A DNA stretch of 64,000 nucleotides from Candidatus Mycobacterium methanotrophicum. Its GTDB lineage: Bacteria; Actinomycetota; Actinomycetes; Mycobacteriales; Mycobacteriaceae. The notes under the pieces are model-generated. The model searched no databases. It was not told where the DNA came from and saw nothing but the letters and a program-made list of their open reading frames with translations. The stretch covers positions 620,001 to 684,000 of the forward strand of contig NZ_CP097320.1 in the NCBI RefSeq assembly GCF_023515995.1. The letters run 5' to 3'. Each line of letters begins with the position of its first letter. Positions within the stretch are counted from its first letter, which is position 1. A program made the position numbers and the translations under genes. This document shows, piece after piece, positions 42,490 to 51,053 of the stretch.

Positions 42490-43155
42490 ATGCGGACCGT
42501 CTATCATGCGGAACTCGCGAGGTTAACCGAGCACCTCGGCGAGATGTGTGGGCTGGCCGGGGTTGCCATGGAACACGCAACCGAAGCCCTGCTGCAGGCG
42601 GATCTGGTGCTGGCCGAACAGGTTTTCAGCTGTCACGACAAAACCGCCGCGATGAGCGCCGCCGCGGAGGAGAACGCGTTTGTGCTGCTGGCACCTCTCC
42701 AAGCGCCGGTTGCCAATGACCTGCGAGCGATCGTCAGCGCCCTCCAAATGATTGTCGACATCGACAGAATGGCCGCGCTTGCCCTGCACGTCGCCGAGAT
42801 CGCTCGCTGGCGTCATCCTCGGCATGCGTTGCCCGAAGAGGTCAAGGGCTACTTCGCTGAAATGGGCAGGATCGCAGTCAAGTTGGGTAACAGTGCGCAG
42901 GAGGTGTTGCTGACGCGTGACCCGAGAAAGGCCGCGCGCATCCGCAGAGAAGACGACGCGATGGATGACCTGCACCGCCACCTGTTCACCGTGATGATGG
43001 ATCGCGAGTGGAAGCACGGTGTGGCCGCCGCCGTCGACGTGACGCTGCTGGGTCGCTACTATGAGCGCTTTGCCGACCATGCCGTCCAAGTGGCGCATCG
43101 GGTTATCTTCCAGATGACTGAGCGGTTCTCCGACGGTGCTTCGGCGCCGACGTAA
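42490..43155 (+). CDS. phoU: PhoU/PhoY phosphate-signalling protein
   Basis: A 221-residue all-helical PhoU-family protein with two three-helix bundles. Metal-cluster-type motifs appear as [20 protein letters not shown] and [20 protein letters not shown]. PhoU proteins restrain the phosphate sensor kinase when phosphate is plentiful. M. tuberculosis has two such genes (phoY1 and phoY2), neither at this place. ATG 42490 is chosen by family length. No Pst transporter genes are adjacent. Confidence 0.9.
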   Translation: MRTVYHAELARLTEHLGEMCGLAGVAMEHATEALLQADLVLAEQVFSCHDKTAAMSAAAEENAFVLLAPLQAPVANDLRAIVSALQMIVDIDRMAALALHVAEIARWRHPRHALPEEVKGYFAEMGRIAVKLGNSAQEVLLTRDPRKAARIRREDDAMDDLHRHLFTVMMDREWKHGVAAAVDVTLLGRYYERFADHAVQVAHRVIFQMTERFSDGASAPT

Positions 43156-43173
43156 TCCGGCCGTCGAATCGAT

Positions 43174-44418
43174 TCAATGCGCCATCTGCGCCAGCGTATC
43201 GGCGAACCGCTCGACTGCCCAGTCGATTTCCGCAGGTGTAATTACCAGCGGGGGAGCGATACGCATGGTTGACTCCTGCGTGTCTTTGACCAAAACTCCG
43301 CGCTCGGCCAGTCGCAGACTGAGCTGCTTGGCACTGCCGAGCGCCGGGTCGATGTCGACGCCGGCCCACAACCCTTTGCCGCGCACCGCAAGCACCCCGT
43401 GACCGATCAACGTTCGCAGTCGCCGGTGCAGCCGCGTACCGAGGTGCGCAGCGCGGGCCTGGAATTCACCGCGAGCCAGCATCGACACAACGGTGCTGCC
43501 GATCGCCGCCGCAAAGGGGTTCCCGCCGAACGTCGAACCGTGTTCACCCGGATGCAGTACGCCCAGCACGTCGCGATTGGCCACTACTGCGGACAACGGC
43601 ACCACCCCGCCGCCTAATGCTTTTCCGAGCAGGTAGATATCGGGCACCACGTTCCAGTGGTCGCAAGCGAAGGTCCGCCCGGTGCGGGCCAGACCCGACT
43701 GGATCTCATCGGCGATCATCAAAACGCCGCGCGCACCGCAGAGTTCGCGCACCGCGCGCAGATAGTCGTCCGGCGGCACGATCACTCCGGCCTCACCTTG
43801 AATCGGTTCCAGCAGCACGGCAACGGTGTGCTCGTCGATCGCTTCGGCCAGCGCGTCGGCGTCGCCGAATGGCACCGAGCGGAAGCCGGGTGTGAACGGC
43901 CCGAAGCCGCGGCGCGCCGTCTGGTCAGAGGAAAAGCTGACGATGCTGATGGTCCGGCCGTGAAAGTTGTTGTCTGCCACGATGATGTTCGCCTGGCCGG
44001 CCGGAACGCCCTTGACGTCGGTGCCCCACTTGCGTGCCACCTTCAAAGCGCTTTCGACCGCTTCGGCGCCGCTGTTCATCGGCAGCACCATCTCCTTGGC
44101 GCAGAGTGCGGCCAATGCCGCGCAAAAGTGGCCCAGTGCCTCGGCGTGGAATGCCCGGCTGACCAGCGTGACGCGGCCGAGCTGGGCGTGCGCGGTCGCG
44201 GTGATTTCGGGATTGCGGTGCCCGAAGTTCACTGCGGAATATGCGGACAGGCAATCCAGGTAGCGGCGGCCCTCGACGTCGGTGATCCATGCTCCCTGTG
44301 CGCTGGCGGCGACCACCGGCAGTGGCGAATAGTTGTGTGCCGTGTGGCGCTCGTCGAGGGCAATCGCCGACGCGGTGAGTGCGCCGGGACTGGTGGTCGT
44401 GGTGTCGAGTAGGCTCAC
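43174..44418 (-). CDS. rocD: Ornithine aminotransferase
   Basis: A 414-residue class III PLP-dependent enzyme that moves the delta-amino group of ornithine to 2-oxoglutarate. Key patterns are LSAYSAVNFGHRNPEI, PMNSGAEAVESALKVARKWG, NNFHGRTISIVSFS, the PLP-phenol Asp in LMIADEIQSGLARTG and the Schiff-base Lys in LLGKALGGGVVP. In M. tuberculosis this gene is split into rocD1 and rocD2; here it is one frame. GTG 44418 overlaps the upstream ddaH stop (GTGA) and follows GGAGG. Confidence 0.94.
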   Translation of the reverse strand: MSLLDTTTTSPGALTASAIALDERHTAHNYSPLPVVAASAQGAWITDVEGRRYLDCLSAYSAVNFGHRNPEITATAHAQLGRVTLVSRAFHAEALGHFCAALAALCAKEMVLPMNSGAEAVESALKVARKWGTDVKGVPAGQANIIVADNNFHGRTISIVSFSSDQTARRGFGPFTPGFRSVPFGDADALAEAIDEHTVAVLLEPIQGEAGVIVPPDDYLRAVRELCGARGVLMIADEIQSGLARTGRTFACDHWNVVPDIYLLGKALGGGVVPLSAVVANRDVLGVLHPGEHGSTFGGNPFAAAIGSTVVSMLARGEFQARAAHLGTRLHRRLRTLIGHGVLAVRGKGLWAGVDIDPALGSAKQLSLRLAERGVLVKDTQESTMRIAPPLVITPAEIDWAVERFADTLAQMAH

Positions 44419-45278
44419 GGAAATACCTCCAGTGTGCAGCATTTGACGGATCCGCCGCCCTTAAGCAGCTCGGACATATCGACACCGGTCGGCTCGAAAC
44501 CGGCCTCGCGCAATTGTTCGGCGAATCCGACTGCGGCCACCGGGTGCACAACGTGGCGGCCGTCCGACATCGCGTTGAGGCCGAAGACGTAGGCGTCGGC
44601 ACTCTCTGTGACCAGAGCAGCTGGAAACAGCGTTTCCAGCCGGGCGCGAGAGCATTCGGTAAAGGCGGGCGGGTAGTAGGCGATGGTGGTTTCATCGAGC
44701 ACGGCCAGGGCGGTGTCAAGGTGGTAGAAGCGCGGATCGGCCAGCTGCAGGCTGACGACAGGCCGACCGAAGATCGCGGCGATCTCGGCGTGCGCGCGCA
44801 GATCGGTACGAAAACCGGTGCCCGCCAGAATCATGTCACCTATCGGCAGCAGGTCGCCCTGGCCCTCGTTGATGTGCCGAGTCTGCACCGGGGTGTAGCC
44901 GTGTGACCGCATCCAATTCGCGTAGGCGGTGGATTCTTGTTGGCGCTGCGGGTATTTGAACCGGGCCAGCACCGTCGTGCCGCCCATTATCAGACCCCCA
45001 TTGGCGGCGTAGACCATGTCCGGTAGGCCGGGAACGGGTGCCACCAGGTCGACGTTGTGTCCCAGCCGAAGGTAGGTGTCGCGCAGCTGTTCCCACTGCG
45101 TGACCGCCACGGTGACGTCGACCGGGGTGTCGGTGTCCATCCACGGATTGATCGCATAGTCGACGGCGAAAAAGTGCGGCGGCGTCATGACGTAGTGCCG
45201 AATGCGAGCCCTGCGTTCGGTCGTTTTGGCGGGTTCCCGCGCCGGGGTTCGCGTTGCAGCGTCTGTGAAGATCGTCAT
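44415..45278 (-). CDS. ddaH: Dimethylarginine dimethylaminohydrolase-like guanidino hydrolase
   Basis: A 287-residue protein of the amidinotransferase/DDAH fold, matching Rv2323c. The catalytic Cys lies near the C-terminus in GGGSVKCCTLEV; the His region is FYHLDTALAVLDE and substrate-binding residues lie in EGQGDLLPIGDMILAGTG. Such enzymes hydrolyse arginine-type guanidines to citrulline or ornithine, which fits its operon with rocD. ATG 45278 fits the family N-terminus (about 20 disordered residues, then RHYVMTPPHFFAVDYAINPW). Confidence 0.88.
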   Translation of the reverse strand: MTIFTDAATRTPAREPAKTTERRARIRHYVMTPPHFFAVDYAINPWMDTDTPVDVTVAVTQWEQLRDTYLRLGHNVDLVAPVPGLPDMVYAANGGLIMGGTTVLARFKYPQRQQESTAYANWMRSHGYTPVQTRHINEGQGDLLPIGDMILAGTGFRTDLRAHAEIAAIFGRPVVSLQLADPRFYHLDTALAVLDETTIAYYPPAFTECSRARLETLFPAALVTESADAYVFGLNAMSDGRHVVHPVAAVGFAEQLREAGFEPTGVDMSELLKGGGSVKCCTLEVFP

Positions 45279-45391
45279 AAATCCACGGTATGGGACGGCG
45301 CCCGCGCAATCAAACACCGAGCGTTGCTTATACATGGAAGGTCTGTTGCGCGGACGGCCGTATTCCGGCAGTCTGTTGTGCAGGAGGAGTG

Positions 45392-45874
45392 GTGGACCGG
45401 TGGGATGGGATTGACGAGCAGATTCTCGCCGAACTCGCCGAGCATGCCCGGGCAACGTTCGCCGAGATCGGCGAGCGGGTGAATCTGTCGGCCTCGGCGG
45501 TCAAACGTCGCGTCGACCGGATGTATGAGCGCGGTGTGATCCGTGGGTTCACGACGGTCATCGATCGCAGCGCCCTGGGTTGGAAAACCGAGGCCTACGT
45601 TCAGGTTTACTGTCACGGCAGGATTTCGCCCGACGAGCTGCGCCGGGCCTGGATGGACATTCCCGAGGTGCTCAGTGCCGCTACCGTGACCGGGACCGCC
45701 GACGCGATCCTGCGGGTGCTGGCGCGCGACATGCGGCATCTGGAAGATGCTTTGGAGCGCATCCGCACCAGCGCCGACATCGAACGCAGCGAAAGCATCG
45801 TCGTGCTGTCCAACCTCATTGACCGATCCCGGGCATCAGGGGTGAGCGACCGCCCGTCGCCGCGGTGCCGGTAA
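45392..45874 (+). CDS. Lrp/AsnC-family transcriptional regulator
   Basis: A 160-residue Lrp/AsnC regulator (Rv2324-like) with the N-terminal helix-turn-helix (ARATFAEIGERVNLSASAVK, RRVDRMYERGVIRGFTTVID) and the C-terminal RAM ligand-binding domain (VTGTADAILRVLARDMRHLE). It is divergent from ddaH-rocD with about 110 bases between, so it probably controls them in answer to an amino acid such as arginine or ornithine. GTG 45392 follows AGGAGG; GTG 45389 is also possible. Confidence 0.9.
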   Translation: MDRWDGIDEQILAELAEHARATFAEIGERVNLSASAVKRRVDRMYERGVIRGFTTVIDRSALGWKTEAYVQVYCHGRISPDELRRAWMDIPEVLSAATVTGTADAILRVLARDMRHLEDALERIRTSADIERSESIVVLSNLIDRSRASGVSDRPSPRCR

Positions 45875-45960
45875 GTTCCTGGGCACACCCGCGAAGGTCT
45901 CGTTATCATGGCGGCGCTGTGGCGCAGCTTCGCCTCGCCCGAACATGACCTTCGCCCGCT

Positions 45961-46989
45961 CTATTCCCAGTGCACCGGCGGTCCGTGCGGCGAACATGTG
46001 CCAAATAGCGTGTCGTCACCACCTGGCCAGCAGCGGGCGCGAACCGCGAACCCGACGGGGGAGTCGGGTGTTCGCCGCTGCGGTTCCAGCATCAGGTGGG
46101 CGAACGGCGAATCGGCCCGGGCGTTGGTTCCCAGCGCGTCGATCCCGGCCAGCACGGCGGCCTGATCGGCTGCGGAAAGATATTGCCACATAATGGAATG
46201 CCACAGCACGGTAAGCGTGCCGGTGGCAGCGGACAGGCCGGCGACGGCCTCGACGGCATTGCGGCGCTGCAACGGCGCCGGGACCCGACGGGCGATCGCG
46301 ATCGCGCCGCGTAACCGATCCAGCCGCGCGGGCTGATCGGGCCAGACATAGCTCAGCAGTGCCAATTCGCCATCGCGGCTGGTGGCGTCGAGCGGCGCGA
46401 TGTCGTAGCCGTGACGCTGCACGATCTGCAGGTCCGCGGCCGGCGGCAGGTGGCCCCGCCACGCGTCGTCGATGGTCACCGGCGAGTAGGCGGGCCCCCA
46501 CTGGCCGCCGCGATGGCGATAGTTGTAATAGTCGGCGCGCAGGTTCAGCCCGGCACTGCACCCGATCTCGAAAAGCCGGACAGGCAAATTGAATTCGTGA
46601 GCAAGTTTGAGTAAACCACCAATCAGCGCGGCGGACCGGCCCACCTCGTTGGTTTGCGGCGGCTGATCGAGCGCGGCCCGCAGCAGGTCGGCGTGCGCGG
46701 TGGCGGCGAGCGCGATGTCGGGCCAAGCCGCCTGCGCATCCCACTGCCCGCCTGCACTCGGATACCAACGGCGTAGCCGCGGAGCGCGGCCGTCGAGCGC
46801 CAGCCGGTGCAGCCCACCGAGCAGTCGCAGCGGCAGCGCCAGCCGCCCTGCATCGTCTTCGTGCCCGGACAGGATGACGGCAAAGACACCGCGGGCTTCT
46901 ACGTCGGCGGCCACCCGCTCCAGCATGTCGCCGTACATCGGCGACCCCATGCCGGTGCAGATCTGGCCCTGCACTCGCATAGACCGCAT
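45961..46989 (-). CDS. DUF2332 family protein (Rv0690c-like)
   Basis: A 342-residue protein of unknown function found next to mycofactocin genes in mycobacteria. Recognisable DUF2332 stretches are LFEIGCSAGLNLRADYYNY, RHGYDIAPLDATSRDGELAL, LSYVWPDQPARLDRLRGAIA and VLWHSIMWQYLSAADQAA; the first looks like a methyltransferase-type glycine loop. The start may be ATG 46989 or ATG 46980. It lies ten bases after mftR on the same strand, suggesting co-transcription. Confidence 0.82.
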   Translation of the reverse strand: MRSMRVQGQICTGMGSPMYGDMLERVAADVEARGVFAVILSGHEDDAGRLALPLRLLGGLHRLALDGRAPRLRRWYPSAGGQWDAQAAWPDIALAATAHADLLRAALDQPPQTNEVGRSAALIGGLLKLAHEFNLPVRLFEIGCSAGLNLRADYYNYRHRGGQWGPAYSPVTIDDAWRGHLPPAADLQIVQRHGYDIAPLDATSRDGELALLSYVWPDQPARLDRLRGAIAIARRVPAPLQRRNAVEAVAGLSAATGTLTVLWHSIMWQYLSAADQAAVLAGIDALGTNARADSPFAHLMLEPQRRTPDSPVGFAVRARCWPGGDDTLFGTCSPHGPPVHWE

Positions 46990-46999
46990 CAGGCGGCTG

Positions 47000-47683
47000 T
47001 CACGGCTGCCCACTGCGCCGCTCCTCCTCATCGCTTCGTCCCCCTCGCCGCTGCGCGGCCGGGGGTACCCCCACTGCATCGTCACGGCGCGGGTCCAGCT
47101 TGTCCAGTTCGGCGCGGATGACGTCGAACGCATCTCCGAGAGCCTCGGGCAATGAGACGGATTCGTCGTCCAGCCAGTACTGGTAGGCACTCAGGGCGAC
47201 GCCGAGCAGCATCCACGCAACGGTCTGCGGCACCAGGTCGCTCGGTCGAACACCGGACCGGCGTGCCACAAACTCGGCGACTACCTTGCGCCAGTCCCCA
47301 TACATCGTCATCGAATACGCCTGCAGTTCGGAGGTTTGCAAGATCACCCGCATTCGCTGCCGGTGACGGATGGTTTCCGAGTCGTCAAAGGTGTTGAAGG
47401 ACAGCAGCGCAGCGCGCAGCGCCTCGCCGAGCGGCATAGCCGCATCGACGTGGTTCAAAAGCTTGCGCAAGTGCTGCAGGTGAGCGTCGAAGTCTCCCCA
47501 GGGGATCGCGTTCTTGGAGGCGTAGTAACGAAACACGGTACGACGGGCGATGCCCGCAGCCTGTGCTACGTCGTCGACGCTTACCTCGGCGAAGCCGCTC
47601 TCGTCGAACAGTCGCAGGGCAACATCGGTGATGTGCTTTCGCGTCGTGGAACGGCTCCGGCCAACGCGCGCCTGCCCCGGCAT
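47000..47683 (-). CDS. mftR: MftR, TetR-family regulator of the mycofactocin locus
   Basis: A 227-residue TetR-type regulator (Rv0691c-like) with the helix-turn-helix in [20 protein letters not shown] and [20 protein letters not shown]. MftR is reported to repress mft genes and to sense long-chain acyl-CoA. ATG 47683 follows AAGGGG by six bases; TTG 47689 is in frame. The last 25 or so residues (after [12 protein letters not shown]) are encoded by a dispersed repeat and are probably not part of the ancestral protein. It is divergent from mftA. Confidence 0.9.
   Translation of the reverse strand: MPGQARVGRSRSTTRKHITDVALRLFDESGFAEVSVDDVAQAAGIARRTVFRYYASKNAIPWGDFDAHLQHLRKLLNHVDAAMPLGEALRAALLSFNTFDDSETIRHRQRMRVILQTSELQAYSMTMYGDWRKVVAEFVARRSGVRPSDLVPQTVAWMLLGVALSAYQYWLDDESVSLPEALGDAFDVIRAELDKLDPRRDDAVGVPPAAQRRGGRSDEEERRSGQP
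47022..47083. repeat. Dispersed repeat, copy 2, inside the mftR 3' end
   Basis: A segment of about 62 bases, roughly 88% identical to 41712-41775, with core CGCTTCGTCCCCCTCGCCGC and end CCCACTGCATCGTC. Here it is translated on the minus strand as the proline- and arginine-rich C-terminus of MftR. Confidence 0.65.
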
Positions 47684-47717
47684 TCGCAACCCCTTTTTAA
47701 CAAGCCTCTTCCATTTT

Positions 47718-47732
47718 TGGCACTCGATGCCA
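47718..47732. promoter_or_regulatory. Inverted repeat between mftR and mftA, candidate MftR operator
   Basis: TGGCA-CTCGA-TGCCA is a perfect five-base inverted repeat with a five-base spacer, located between the divergent mftR and mftA genes, 35 bases before mftR and 68 before mftA. TetR-type repressors bind such sites in the intergenic region they share. Assignment to MftR is inference. Confidence 0.45.
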
Positions 47733-47799
47733 TATCCTGACGAAGTTTGTCACCAGATCGACGCGACTTGTCGAGACCCTGATAACGAAAGGCACCGTT

Positions 47800-47895
47800 A
47801 TGGAACCGAACCAGCAGACCGACGCCGATACCGATCTCGTCACCGAGACCTTGATTGAAGAGGTGTCCATCGACGGGATGTGCGGGGTCTACTGA
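47800..47895 (+). CDS. mftA: MftA mycofactocin precursor peptide
   Basis: A 31-residue peptide with an acidic leader ([20 protein letters not shown]) and the invariant core end IDGMCGVY. In the known pathway MftB binds the leader, MftC decarboxylates and cyclises the terminal Val-Tyr, and MftE releases the modified dipeptide. The core is fully conserved here. ATG 47800 is preceded by GAAAGGCACC. Directly downstream the mftB and mftC genes are deleted, so the peptide has no local modifying enzymes. Confidence 0.93.
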   Translation: MEPNQQTDADTDLVTETLIEEVSIDGMCGVY

Positions 47896-47897
47896 TC

Positions 47898-48161
47898 ATG
47901 ATCGCCTCCGGGCCGGGGCCCGAGCGCGGATTCGGTCCCGGACACGCGTGGCGGTTGCACGGCGGCCAAGTTCTTCACCGGCCTGCCCATCGACGGCCCC
48001 GACCCGGAGTGTGTGCAGGGCTATGGGGTGCCGGCGCTGGCGCAAGAGCATGACAAACCCTCCTCGGCGGGCGACCACTCGCACGGACGGCGCAGCAGCG
48101 GGTCGGTGCCGCTGACCCTTAGCATGCCGACCCGGCTCTGCAATGAAAGCCCGGTCTGGTC
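47898..48161 (+). pseudogene. mftB-mftC deletion scar
   Basis: ATG 47898, three bases after mftA, begins codons MIASGPGPERGF that look like the MftB start. Around 47935-47945 the sequence jumps to the last 70 or so codons of MftC: RGGC-type cysteine followed by TAAKFFTGLPIDGPDPECVQ, then SVPLTLSM and CNESPV. About 80 codons of mftB and over 300 of mftC, including the radical SAM CxxxCxxC motif, are gone (roughly 1.2 kb, inferred from usual gene sizes). The mftC stop position reads TGG instead of TGA. Confidence 0.85.
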
Positions 48162-48761
48162 GTGGCTCGTGACGTCAGGTCCGAGACGGTCGCCATCGCG
48201 CAGCAACGCGCGAAACGGCGGCTGCCGAAGTCGGTCTACGCCGCGCTGGTCGCCGCCGGCGAGAAGGGGCTGAGCGTCTCCGACAATGTCGAGGCGTTCG
48301 ACGAGCTCGGCTTCGCGCCGCATGTCGTCGGCGCCGTCGAAAAGTGCGACCTCTCGACAACCATGATCGGGCAATTGATTTCCTTGCCGGTCATCATTTC
48401 GCCCACCGGAGTGCACGCAGTAGATCCGGACGACACGCCGGCATCGATCCGCGCCCGCCGTCGGCGACCAGATCGACGTGTCGCTGGACGGCGGTGTCCG
48501 CCGCGGCAGCGACGTCGTCAAGGCGCTGGCCACTCCGAGCCCGTGCGGTGATGATCGGCCGCGTCTACCTGTGCGGTGTGGCGGCCGGCCGGCCAACCAG
48601 GTGACGAGAACGTGCTCGACATCCTTCGCGGCGGCATCGACTCCGCGCTGATGGGTCTCGGCCGCGCGTCGGTGCACGACCGCACCTCGGCCGATATTTT
48701 GGTGCCCGCGTGCTTTGCTCGAGCGCTCGGGGTGCCCTCGGCTGCGCCGGGCGGAGCGTAG
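48162..48761 (+). pseudogene. mftD: mftD (FMN-dependent dehydrogenase), deleted and frameshifted
   Basis: GTG 48162 starts a good MftD N-terminus (ETVAIAQQRAKRRLPKSVY, DLSTTMIGQLISLPVIISPT, GVHAVDP). The frame then jumps to DTPASIRA from the C-terminal part, a deletion of roughly 220 residues that removes much of the TIM barrel and its catalytic His region. Further shifts follow: DVSLDGGVRRGSDVVKALA, ARAVMIGRVYLCGVAAG and DENVLDILRGGIDSALMGLG lie in different frames up to a stop at 48761. MftD normally oxidises the AHDP intermediate to premycofactocin. Confidence 0.88.
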
Positions 48762-48801
48762 CCGCCGCGCACGCGAGACCGGCCGGTATATTGATACTCA
48801 C

Positions 48802-49641
48802 GTGGCGGACGTGGCGGACGTGGCGTCGGGTACCGGGTCTGGTGAATGGCCGACGGCAAAATATTTGTCCAGGGCGCCAACAACCGATGCACGGCAGGCG
48901 GATTCGGCCTACCATCACCGAGTGGCCGTCCTCGCCGAACTTGGCGGCTCGACGTCGAGCCAGCTACAAACCATGTCCGTGAGCGTCGCGATCCCGGTTG
49001 GATCCACCGAACAGCACGGGCCCCACCTGCCGCTGGACACCGACACCCGGATCGCGACCGCCGTCGCCCGCGAGGTCACCGCCCGCCTGTCCGGCGACCC
49101 CCAGCTGCACTGGATGGTGGCACCGGCCCTCGCCTACGGCGACAGCGGTGAGCACCAGAGCTTCCCCGGAACCATCTCCATCGGCACCGAGGCGCTGGCC
49201 ACGCTGCTGGTGGAGTACGGCAGATCAGCCACCTGTTGGGCGCAACGGCTGCTCTTCATCAACGGCCATGGCGGCAACGTCAGGGCGCTGGGCCGCGCCG
49301 TGAGCCAGCTGCGGTCGGAAGGACGTGACGCAGGGTGGAGCCCCTGCGCGGTGGCAGGCGCCGACGCCCACGCCGGGCACGCTGAAACTTCACTATTGCT
49401 CTATATTTCGCCGGCCGGCGTGCTGACCGACCGGTGGCGTGCGGGCAACGGAGCGCCGTTGTCCGACCTGCTACCCTCCATGCGTCGTGGGGGAGTCGCG
49501 GCGGTGAGCGAAGTCGGCGTATTGGGGGACCCGACCACGGCCACTGCCGCTGAGGGGAAGCGGATGCTGGCGGAAATGGTCGACGACTGCGTGAACCGGA
49601 TCCGACGTTGGGCGCCCACCGCCGACGGGATGCTCACATGA
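48802..49641 (+). CDS. mftE: MftE creatininase-family peptidase
   Basis: A protein of up to 279 residues matching MftE (Rv0695, 251 residues), which cleaves the modified MftA and releases the C-terminal dipeptide. Metal-binding motifs are intact: [57 protein letters not shown]. The start is unclear: in-frame GTG codons 48802, 48811 and 48820 lie in a GTGGCGGAC repeat, while family homology starts near 48903. A new start may have arisen after the mftD damage. Its stop overlaps mftF by ATGA. Confidence 0.85.
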   Translation: MADVADVASGTGSGEWPTAKYLSRAPTTDARQADSAYHHRVAVLAELGGSTSSQLQTMSVSVAIPVGSTEQHGPHLPLDTDTRIATAVAREVTARLSGDPQLHWMVAPALAYGDSGEHQSFPGTISIGTEALATLLVEYGRSATCWAQRLLFINGHGGNVRALGRAVSQLRSEGRDAGWSPCAVAGADAHAGHAETSLLLYISPAGVLTDRWRAGNGAPLSDLLPSMRRGGVAAVSEVGVLGDPTTATAAEGKRMLAEMVDDCVNRIRRWAPTADGMLT

Positions 49642-51050
49642 CCCAGACGCGGTTGCCGGACGGGTTTGCTGTGCAAGTCGACCGGCGGGTGCGAGTGCTC
49701 GGCCAGGGCTCGGCTCTGCTGGGTGGCTCGCCGATCCGGCTGCTGCGGCTGGCGCCCGCCGCCCACGACATGCTCGCTGACGGCCGGCTCAAAGTCCACG
49801 ACGCGGTGAGCGCCGAGCTGGCCCGAACCCTGCTCGACGCGACGGTGGCTCACCCCCGGCCCGCGGGCGGCCCGTCGCATCGCGATGTAACGGTCGTAAT
49901 TCCGGTGCGGGACAACCCGTATGGCTTGCGACGGTTGGTCGCCGCGCTGCGTGGGTTGCGCATCATCGTGGTCGATGACGGCTCATCGGCCGCGATTGAG
50001 CGAGCGGACTTTGCGGGGCAGCACCGCGACGTCGAGGTGCTGCGACATACCCACAGCAAAGGGCCCGCAGCAGCACGCAATACCGGTCTTGCGGCCTGCA
50101 AGACGGGCTTCGTCGCCTTCCTGGACTCCGACGTCGTGCCGCGACGCGGCTGGCTGGAAGTTCTGCTCGGCCATTTCTGCGACCCGACCGTGGCACTGGT
50201 CGCCCCGCGAATTGTCGGTCTGGCCCAGACCGACAATTTGGTCGCTCGCTATGAAGCAGTGCGCTCATCGCTGGATCTTGGGCAGCGTGAAGCCCCGGTC
50301 ATTCCGTACACCAGCGTCTCTTATGTGCCCAGTGCGGCGATCATCTGCCGGACGGGAAAACTTCGCGAAATCGGCGGCTTCGACGAGACCCTGCGTTCGG
50401 GTGAGGACGTCGATCTGTGCTGGCGACTTGTCGAAGCCGGTGCCCGGCTGCGCTATGAGCCGATCGCGCAGGTGGGACATGATCATCGCACGCAATTGCG
50501 GGATTGGATTGCGCGCAAAGCGTTTTACGGTGGCTCGGCCGCGCCGTTATCGGTGCGACACCCCGACAAGATCGCACCGCTGATGATATCCGGCTGGGCA
50601 CTAGCGGCGTGGATCCTGATGGCTATCGGCTCGAGCTTCACCTACCTGGCGTCGCTGGTGGTGGCGGCGCTAACCGGTCATCGCACCGCGAGAACGTTGC
50701 AGGGTGTCGACACCCAGATGACCGATGTGCTGACGGTGGCTTCCCGCGGCCTTTGGTCGGCGGCGCTGCAACTGGCCTCGGCGATCTGCCGGCATTACTG
50801 GCCGGTCGCGCTGCTGGCGGCGATCGTGTTCCGGCCCGCTCGCCGCCTGGTGTTGATCGCTGCTGTCGCCGACGGGGTCGTGGACTGGGCCAGCCGCCGG
50901 CGGTCCGCCGACGAAGACGCCAAGCCGATCGGGCTGCTGACCTATCTGGTCCTCAAATGCCTCGACGACCTGGCCTACGGCCTCGGACTCTGGTATAGCG
51001 TGGTGCGGGACCGCAACGTCGGCCCGCTTAAGCCGCAGATTCGAGTCTGA
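49638..51050 (+). CDS. mftF: MftF mycofactocin glycosyltransferase
   Basis: A 470-residue family 2-type glycosyltransferase, the same length as Rv0696, which adds a glucose chain to (pre)mycofactocin. It has [18 protein letters not shown], the sugar-nucleotide DDGSS, the metal-binding [13 protein letters not shown], and the acceptor-side [18 protein letters not shown]-terminal hydrophobic segments ([20 protein letters not shown] and others) anchor it to the membrane. ATG 49638 overlaps the mftE stop. The gene is intact. Confidence 0.94.
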   Translation: MTQTRLPDGFAVQVDRRVRVLGQGSALLGGSPIRLLRLAPAAHDMLADGRLKVHDAVSAELARTLLDATVAHPRPAGGPSHRDVTVVIPVRDNPYGLRRLVAALRGLRIIVVDDGSSAAIERADFAGQHRDVEVLRHTHSKGPAAARNTGLAACKTGFVAFLDSDVVPRRGWLEVLLGHFCDPTVALVAPRIVGLAQTDNLVARYEAVRSSLDLGQREAPVIPYTSVSYVPSAAIICRTGKLREIGGFDETLRSGEDVDLCWRLVEAGARLRYEPIAQVGHDHRTQLRDWIARKAFYGGSAAPLSVRHPDKIAPLMISGWALAAWILMAIGSSFTYLASLVVAALTGHRTARTLQGVDTQMTDVLTVASRGLWSAALQLASAICRHYWPVALLAAIVFRPARRLVLIAAVADGVVDWASRRRSADEDAKPIGLLTYLVLKCLDDLAYGLGLWYSVVRDRNVGPLKPQIRV

Positions 51051-51053
51051 CGC

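Noticed and set aside
47851..48273. Short plus-strand frames around 47855-48273 as new small genes
   Set aside because: They are out-of-frame readings of the mftC and mftD remnants, whose true frames are identifiable.
48801..48828. The GTGGCGGAC triplet repeat as a CRISPR or tandem-repeat locus
   Set aside because: Only two and a half 9-base units; too short and within the mftE start region.
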